From positions 1-9,212 of the forward strand of contig JALXAF010000017.1 in the NCBI GenBank assembly GCA_026992375.1: a stretch of 9,212 nt of DNA, written 5' to 3'. Origin of the DNA: Anaerolineae bacterium. Its GTDB lineage: Bacteria > Chloroflexota > Anaerolineae > J102. This document shows positions 5,886 to 9,212 of this stretch, piece by piece. Every line of letters begins with the position of its first letter. Position 1 is the stretch's first letter. The translations under genes were made by a program, and so were the position numbers. The notes below the pieces were generated by a model. It searched no databases. It was not told the DNA's origin and saw only the letters and a list, made by a program, of their open reading frames with translations.

Positions 5886-6200
5886 TCAGTGGTTTCGGAG
5901 ATAACTGGGGAAGAAGGTCTTGATGGTGGGCCACCATCCGCCCCAATAGCCGTTTTGCAAGCGATAGTGGGCGCTGTGCATGGGGATGACGGCGGTCTGA
6001 CCGATGGCGCTATCCATCACATAGTGAGCGCTGCTCAAGGTGTCGGCGCCATAGGACATGGCGTCCCAGGTGATCTTGTAACCTATGGGTGGCGCGCCTG
6101 GCTCGGCGTAGGTCGCGGGAGAAAAGATGAGGATGGCGCCCAGCAGGATGATCGACAGTACGGATAGCAACGCTGCTCCGAGGAAGAGACGTTTTTTCAT
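5886..6200 (-). CDS. Small secreted protein with an 'IGQ ... GYWGG' module
   Basis: This is a 104-aa protein. Residues 2-4 (KKR) and the hydrophobic stretch 5-28 form a signal peptide with a likely cleavage site after 'ATYA' (residue 32). The mature part of about 70 residues contains 'SAHYVMDSAIGQTA' and 'SAHYRLQNGYWGG', a small two-strand repeat. I recognise it as the module in many exported Chloroflexota proteins that read 'sSxxYxLxxTIGQ ... sxxYxLxxGFWGG'. It ends in 'FFPSYLRNH', which resembles the 'LPLxLR' tails of exported proteins from that phylum. No enzymatic motif is visible; a structural or surface role is a guess. The gene lies 11 bp after the lipoprotein gene and shares its mRNA. 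The SD AAGGAGGTGA starts within the preceding stop codon. Confidence 0.78.
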   Translation of the reverse strand: MKKRLFLGAALLSVLSIILLGAILIFSPATYAEPGAPPIGYKITWDAMSYGADTLSSAHYVMDSAIGQTAVIPMHSAHYRLQNGYWGGWWPTIKTFFPSYLRNH

Positions 6201-6203
6201 GTT

Positions 6204-6213
6204 TCACCTCCTT
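6204..6213 (-). promoter_or_regulatory. Shine-Dalgarno overlapping the preceding stop codon
   Basis: On the minus strand TAAGGAGGTGAAACATG joins the lipoprotein stop TAA (6214-6212), a near-perfect SD and the next ATG (6200-6198). A ribosome ending the first gene can start the second without leaving, which fixes both the start and the operon. Confidence 0.85.
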
Positions 6214-7360
6214 ACCGATTGAGCAACAGCCAGGTGAGACCATTTTCATCCGGCTCGCTCATCACCTGGCCAAAACTGCCGCTTGCATCGGCCGCGATGC
6301 GCACGCCCGCTTCGCCGCTGGCGATGAAATCGCCCATCCTGGCGCCGACATTCTGAGGGAGTCGGGCCTGCACCAGGCCCTCCATGGCAATTTCCAGGAA
6401 GTCGCCAGTATTGGCCGGACCGGGGCGGGCGTCATAGCCCTCTTGCGCCAGGGTGTCGGGATGATAGGCCTCTCGCGTGAGGGCAGTGCTGACAACGCCA
6501 ACGACTTTGTCGCCAGGCGCGGCCTTGCGCACCAGCATCATCGGGAAGCCATAATCTTCGTCCATCTCCACACCGACCGCGGCCACCAGATCGCCGGGCG
6601 TCAGTGCATCATCACCGGCGTTGCGTGCGGTCATCGCCAGCGCACAGCCGTTGCAATTGCCTGTGACGTGGATGTCACCGTCGAACCAGGCGGAGAGGCT
6701 GCTGCCATCGCCATGTTCGCTGTAGATTCCCCGCCAGTGTTCGGAGCGGAAGATGGCGGCGTAGGGGCCGGAATGATCGCTGGCGGAACCGCCCAAAGCC
6801 AGGCCTTTGACCGCGGCTACATCCAACCGGTCGACACCTTTTGTGGCGCTCTTGATCACCGCAGTCACGCCGCTGCCTCCTTTTTCGGTGCTATCGTTGT
6901 TGAAGGCGATCAAGGATGAGCCCAGGTTTTTTTGACCGCTATAGGTGTAGGTGATGGGTTCGCTGCCCACGATGGCCGCGCCTGAGATCAGACTGGCCGC
7001 GTAGGGAGCGGCGCGCAGGAATTGTCGCGGCGACAAGGTCTCGCCGTCGACGGAGATCTCCAACCAGGTGTTTTCTGCAAAAATCTTGGGGTCGACATCC
7101 GTAGCGCCAAAACTGCTATCGAAATAGCCGTTGCTTATGTGGACAGTTTTGCTAACCGTGTAGACGGGCGATCCTCCTGTGGCTTTGTGGTAGAGTTTGT
7201 AAGTAATGGTGTGATTGCCGTTGACGGGCCTGCCCGTAGAGGTGAGCAGCCTGCCCTGATGAGAGAAGGTGGGATAGTTGTAGCCGCAGCCCGCCGTCAG
7301 AATCAGCAGCAGTACAATGCTTGCGAAGACCATCAGATGACGTTTGACATGGATTGGCAT
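6212..7360 (-). CDS. Lipoprotein with an N-terminal fibre-like beta domain
   Basis: This is a 382-aa protein with a lipoprotein signal: a positive N-terminus, a hydrophobic core at 9-22, and 'LTAGC' with Cys25 as the lipidation site. Residues 30-120, 'FSHQGRLL ... GRPVNGNHTITYKLYHKATGGSPVY ... ISNGYFDSSFG ... WLEISVDGETLSPRQFLRAAPYAASL', match a module I know from many exported bacterial proteins ('YQGRLtd..GxPvnG..xlxfrLYdaxtGGxxlw ... tPRqxlxsvPYAl'), often joined to tail-fibre-like C-termini. Residues about 240-382 ('GDLVAAVGV ... VVGVVSTA ... GDFLEIAMEGLVQARL ... GDFIASGEAG') resemble the C-terminal repeat of such proteins, near peptidase G2-like domains. No catalytic residues can be assigned. 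A strong SD (AAGGAGGT, 7365-7372) fixes the start. First gene of a two-gene operon; function unknown. Confidence 0.82.
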   Translation of the reverse strand: MPIHVKRHLMVFASIVLLLILTAGCGYNYPTFSHQGRLLTSTGRPVNGNHTITYKLYHKATGGSPVYTVSKTVHISNGYFDSSFGATDVDPKIFAENTWLEISVDGETLSPRQFLRAAPYAASLISGAAIVGSEPITYTYSGQKNLGSSLIAFNNDSTEKGGSGVTAVIKSATKGVDRLDVAAVKGLALGGSASDHSGPYAAIFRSEHWRGIYSEHGDGSSLSAWFDGDIHVTGNCNGCALAMTARNAGDDALTPGDLVAAVGVEMDEDYGFPMMLVRKAAPGDKVVGVVSTALTREAYHPDTLAQEGYDARPGPANTGDFLEIAMEGLVQARLPQNVGARMGDFIASGEAGVRIAADASGSFGQVMSEPDENGLTWLLLNR

Positions 7361-7402
7361 GTTTACCTCCTTGCCTCGGGAATGGAATGGGTTGAAACCG
7401 GG

Positions 7403-7419
7403 CCGGGCAATCTGCCCGG
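7403..7419. promoter_or_regulatory. Tight hairpin in the lipoprotein leader
   Basis: CCGGGCA (7403-7409) and TGCCCGG (7413-7419) form a perfect 7-bp stem with a 3-nt loop, 31 bases upstream of the lipoprotein SD. It may be an operator or an mRNA-stabilising 5' hairpin. No convincing -35/-10 pair was found on the minus strand between here and 7560. Confidence 0.45.
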
Positions 7420-7559
7420 ATCGAGAATAAGTGCATCCGCCACAAATGTTTCGATGATTTATTGCACCTCCGCCTGTCGGTATCGCGAAAACACGCCATC
7501 GCTCATATTCGTCACATCTTCTGGGCGATCGCCCGCCGATGCTGCTGAAAATCCCTGGT

Positions 7560-7645
7560 TACATCATTCCGACGACCGCGAAGAGGAGGAATCTCCTCGG
7601 CTGCAAGGGGATTTCTCGGTCGCTGCGCTCCCTCGAAATGATGTA
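7560..7645. repeat. 86-bp palindromic repeat, copy B
   Basis: The ends TACATCATT (7560-7568) and AATGATGTA (7637-7645) are a perfect 9-bp inverted pair. Block 7607-7640 is the reverse complement of 3964-3997 with one mismatch, so this is the second, inverted copy of the element upstream of the lyase. The other half of each copy differs, so only one arm is conserved. From 7646 to 7783 I see no gene, only the near-palindrome TTCCGGTATCGGGAA at 7695-7709. Confidence 0.8.
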
Positions 7646-7783
7646 GAGGAGCTTACTGACTTTCTTTATTAAATGAACGCAAGCGGCAGGGATTTTCCGG
7701 TATCGGGAAGTCTGGAGTTGGCAGAAGCGGAGTCGGTTCTGCTTTTGGCGCAAAGGTTCTTCTGATACAACACGCAACTGCCA

Positions 7784-8190
7784 TCAGGCATGAGAGTCAG
7801 GTGCGTCGGATTCGGGGAATGTGTAGTAGGTGTTCCGCCCCCGCCCCTTGCGCACGATCAGCCTCATCTCCACCAACGTTCTGAAATCCAGGCTGCGGAT
7901 GGCCTTGGCCCGCGTGGTATGTCGGGCTTACTCGCGGTCGGTGACATAACCTTGGGCCTCGATTAAATCCAGGATAATCTGATGGCGGGGCTTCAGCGCC
8001 TGGTCTGGACGGCGTTGCAACATCGTCGATTGCTTATCGAGCCGGGGAAAAGGTTGAGGCCCAGTCCATCCAACAACTGCTTGGTGGCCGGCCGCGCGGT
8101 GCGCCCATTGCCATCCATGAAGGGATGAATGATGACGAACTGTTTATGAAAGAGGCCCGCCAGAATCAAAGGATCCAATTGGCCCCGCAC
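7784..8190 (-). pseudogene. Broken Fic-family protein (AMPylation/filamentation domain)
   Basis: The minus strand from 8190 encodes 'LDPLILAGLFHKQFVIIHPFMDGNGRTAR', with the Fic motif HPFxDGNGR at 8127-8101. Fic proteins usually transfer AMP from ATP to a target protein and can act as toxins. The frame then fails after 'GLGLNLFP', ending at 7993. In another frame, 'LKPRHQIILDLIEAQGYVTDRE' continues the family's C-terminal winged helix, hits TAA at 7930-7928 where a Tyr codon is usual ('REYAR'), and resumes through 'AKAIRSLDFRTLVEM ... GRGRNTYYTF' to TGA at 7786-7784. About 70 residues between motif and winged helix are missing compared with the family. Upstream, a stop directly precedes the first visible codon, so the N-terminal half is also lost. 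Non-functional as it stands. Confidence 0.85.
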
Positions 8191-8246
8191 TTAGACGATT
8201 AGCCAGTAGGCGATTCAGGAGGGGCCTCATCATCCTTTTGTATCCG

Positions 8247-8254
8247 ACGTGATC
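8247..8254 (+). repeat. Left target-site duplication of the MITE
   Basis: ACGTGATC lies directly against the left terminal inverted repeat and is identical to 8525-8532. Confidence 0.85.
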
Positions 8255-8524
8255 GGGTGCGTTCCAATTTGGGGGCAGATTTGCATTTCTTGCCAGAACC
8301 TGCCGATTGAAATCAGGGCTGGGGGCAGCCCCCTCCCTTTGTTCCTCCCCCGCTCCGGGACGGGCTGGGGAGGAACAAAGGAAGTTTGATTGGATGGGCC
8401 GCTTGTCTGCCTGCGCAGACAGGCCAATTTGCGCCCGAAAATGTCCTCGCAGGAAGACATGCGGCGGAACGCCCTCAGAACCGAATTCTATTCGGCCAGT
8501 GCGCCCCAATTTTGGAACGCACCC
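8255..8524. mobile_element. 270-bp MITE-like non-autonomous element
   Basis: Both ends carry GGGTGCGTTCCAA as perfect 13-bp terminal inverted repeats (8255-8267 and 8512-8524), continued less exactly by an AT step and GGGG. The element is flanked by the exact 8-bp direct repeat ACGTGATC, as expected for a transposase making an 8-bp staggered cut. IS families known to make 8-bp duplications include ISL3, IS1595, ISAs1 and IS66; the terminal GGG would fit ISL3 or IS1595, but I cannot assign it. There is no transposase gene and no credible ORF inside, so it would need a source in trans. It holds three internal hairpins, including a 15-bp perfect one at 8336-8381. The intact ends and duplication suggest a recent insertion. 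It lies between the fic remnant and the nadE promoter. Confidence 0.85.
8336..8381. repeat. 15-bp perfect hairpin inside the MITE
   Basis: CCTTTGTTCCTCCCC (8336-8350) pairs perfectly with 8367-8381 around a 16-nt GC-rich loop. Smaller hairpins follow: TGTCTGC/GCAGACA (8404-8410 with 8415-8421) and CCGAAT/ATTCGG (8481-8495). In RNA these would be stable structures and could stop or shield transcription entering from either side. Confidence 0.8.
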
Positions 8525-8532
8525 ACGTGATC
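8525..8532 (+). repeat. Right target-site duplication of the MITE
   Basis: ACGTGATC, an identical copy of 8247-8254, lies directly against the right terminal inverted repeat and 7 bp before the nadE -35 box. Confidence 0.85.
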
Positions 8533-8539
8533 CCTACCA

Positions 8540-8569
8540 TTGGACGCCCGCCCCCGCCCGCGCTATAAT
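8540..8569 (+). promoter_or_regulatory. Sigma70-type promoter of nadE
   Basis: TTGGAC (8540-8545) and a perfect TATAAT (8564-8569) are separated by 18 bp, which is close to consensus. Transcription would start near 8576, giving a leader of about 108 nt before the ATG at 8684. The promoter begins just right of the MITE's duplicated target, so the insertion replaced whatever lay upstream of the -35. Confidence 0.7.
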
Positions 8570-8582
8570 GTCTTCACCCCCG

Positions 8583-8599
8583 GCGGATGACGCATCCGC
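8583..8599. promoter_or_regulatory. Tight hairpin in the nadE leader
   Basis: GCGGATG (8583-8589) and CATCCGC (8593-8599) form a perfect 7-bp stem with a 3-nt loop close to the expected transcript 5' end. It could be an operator or a stabilising 5' hairpin. I see no resemblance to a known NAD-pathway riboswitch. Confidence 0.45.
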
Positions 8600-8683
8600 T
8601 TCGGGAGCATTCTCCCCATCCCTCTCAGCTCCTCAGCCGGATGCGCCATCAGGCGTAGTCCCTCACCCCATTCCCAAATCCCC

Positions 8684-9212
8684 ATGCGCACCCTCCGTCT
8701 TGCTCTGGCCCAAATCAACACGACCGTCGGCGATATCGCGGGCAATGCCGTCAAAGTGCGGGACTGGCTGCAAAAGGCCCGCGGCGAGGAAGCCGATCTC
8801 GTCCTCTTCCCCGAGATGGCCCTCACCGGCTATCCGCCCGAAGACCTGCTGCTCAAACCCGATTTCATCGCCGCCGCGCGTAGCGCGTTGGACGAGCTGC
8901 TGCCCGCCACCGCGGGCCTGACCGTGGCCCTGGGCCTGCCCATCGCCAACCACTACGATCTGTTCAACGCGGCCGCATTCATCCAAAATGGCCGTCTGCT
9001 GGACATTTATCAGAAGCACTACCTGCCCAACTATGGCGTCTTCGACGAGAACCGCTACTTTGGCGCGGGAGAGCGCACGCCCCTATTCGAGCTGGGGCCC
9101 GACCGGGTGGGCGTCAGCATCTGCGAAGACATCTGGTATCCGGGCGGACCGCCCCAGTGGCAGGCCCTGCTGGGCGCTGAGCTGCTGCTGAACATCTCGG
9201 CCTCGCCCTACG
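8684..9212 (+). CDS. nadE: Glutamine-dependent NAD+ synthetase, N-terminal amidase part (3' partial)
   Basis: The frame opens at ATG 8684 and stays open to the window end, giving 176 residues. This is the nitrilase-like glutaminase domain that releases ammonia from glutamine for the C-terminal synthetase, which converts nicotinate adenine dinucleotide to NAD+ in the last step of NAD synthesis. The catalytic triad is visible: Glu44 in 'FPEMALTGYPPEDLL', Lys111 in 'YQKHYLPNYGVFDENRYF' and Cys147 in 'GVSICEDIWYPGG'. The 'KxxLPxYxVFDExRYF' block is characteristic of NadE and separates it from other nitrilase relatives. The synthetase domain must lie beyond the window. No SD precedes the ATG, so the start rests on protein similarity and on the 'LRLALAQIN' N-terminus typical of the family. 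Confidence 0.93.
   Translation, partial: MRTLRLALAQINTTVGDIAGNAVKVRDWLQKARGEEADLVLFPEMALTGYPPEDLLLKPDFIAAARSALDELLPATAGLTVALGLPIANHYDLFNAAAFIQNGRLLDIYQKHYLPNYGVFDENRYFGAGERTPLFELGPDRVGVSICEDIWYPGGPPQWQALLGAELLLNISASPY

Noticed and set aside
7022..7672. 216-aa plus-strand ORF across the lipoprotein start and the palindromic repeat
   Set aside because: It runs antisense through a signal peptide and a dispersed repeat and has no motif.
8191..8246. Further N-terminal Fic coding sequence to the left of the MITE
   Set aside because: All minus-strand frames are interrupted or lack recognisable Fic sequence, so I end the remnant at 8190.
8307..8921. 204-aa plus-strand ORF spanning the MITE, the nadE promoter and nadE in a different frame
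   Set aside because: It crosses a mobile-element boundary and conflicts with the clear nadE reading frame; it is Ser/Pro/Arg-rich.

Overview
The window is a high-GC bacterial chromosome segment, most likely from a member of the Chloroflexota (Anaerolineae or Caldilineae type). This is an inference. It rests on the style of the secreted proteins (an 'IGQ ... GYWGG' module and a C-terminal 'FPSYLR'-like tail), on long intergenic regions full of palindromic repeats, and on the mix of housekeeping genes. No rRNA, tRNA or CRISPR array is present, and no transposase gene was recognised.

Layout. Positions 1-202 hold the 3' end of a PlsC-like acyltransferase gene, whose stop overlaps the start of an MBL-fold metallohydrolase gene (202-1119). 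A 478-bp non-coding region (1120-1597) is bracketed by inverted heptanucleotide repeats and contains several nested palindromes. A small multidrug resistance (SMR) transporter follows (1598-1936), then an FGGY carbohydrate kinase (2104-3696), a repeat-rich gap (3697-4075), and a PLP enzyme closely resembling sphingosine-1-phosphate lyase (4076-5623). A short gap with a terminator-like hairpin separates it from a convergent two-gene minus-strand operon: a 382-aa lipoprotein (6212-7360) and a 104-aa secreted protein (5886-6200), coupled through a Shine-Dalgarno that overlaps a stop codon.

The right part is a genetic graveyard. A palindromic repeat (7560-7645) shares a 34-bp block (one mismatch) with the repeat at 3959-4019. 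A broken Fic-family gene (7784-8190, minus) has kept its HPFxDGNGR motif and its C-terminal winged helix, but has lost its middle, shifted frame and gained a stop. Next comes a 270-bp MITE-like element (8255-8524) with 13-bp perfect terminal inverted repeats and a perfect 8-bp target duplication. Eight bases beyond that duplication's left-hand neighbour sequence begins a sigma70-type promoter that drives the start of nadE (8684 to the window end, partial).

The genes do not form one pathway. They are several short transcription units separated by repeat elements. The clearest functional links are the acyltransferase/hydrolase pair and the lipoprotein/secreted-protein pair. The most notable individual items are the S1P-lyase-like enzyme, the intact MITE next to the nadE promoter, and the lipoprotein operon, whose role is unknown.
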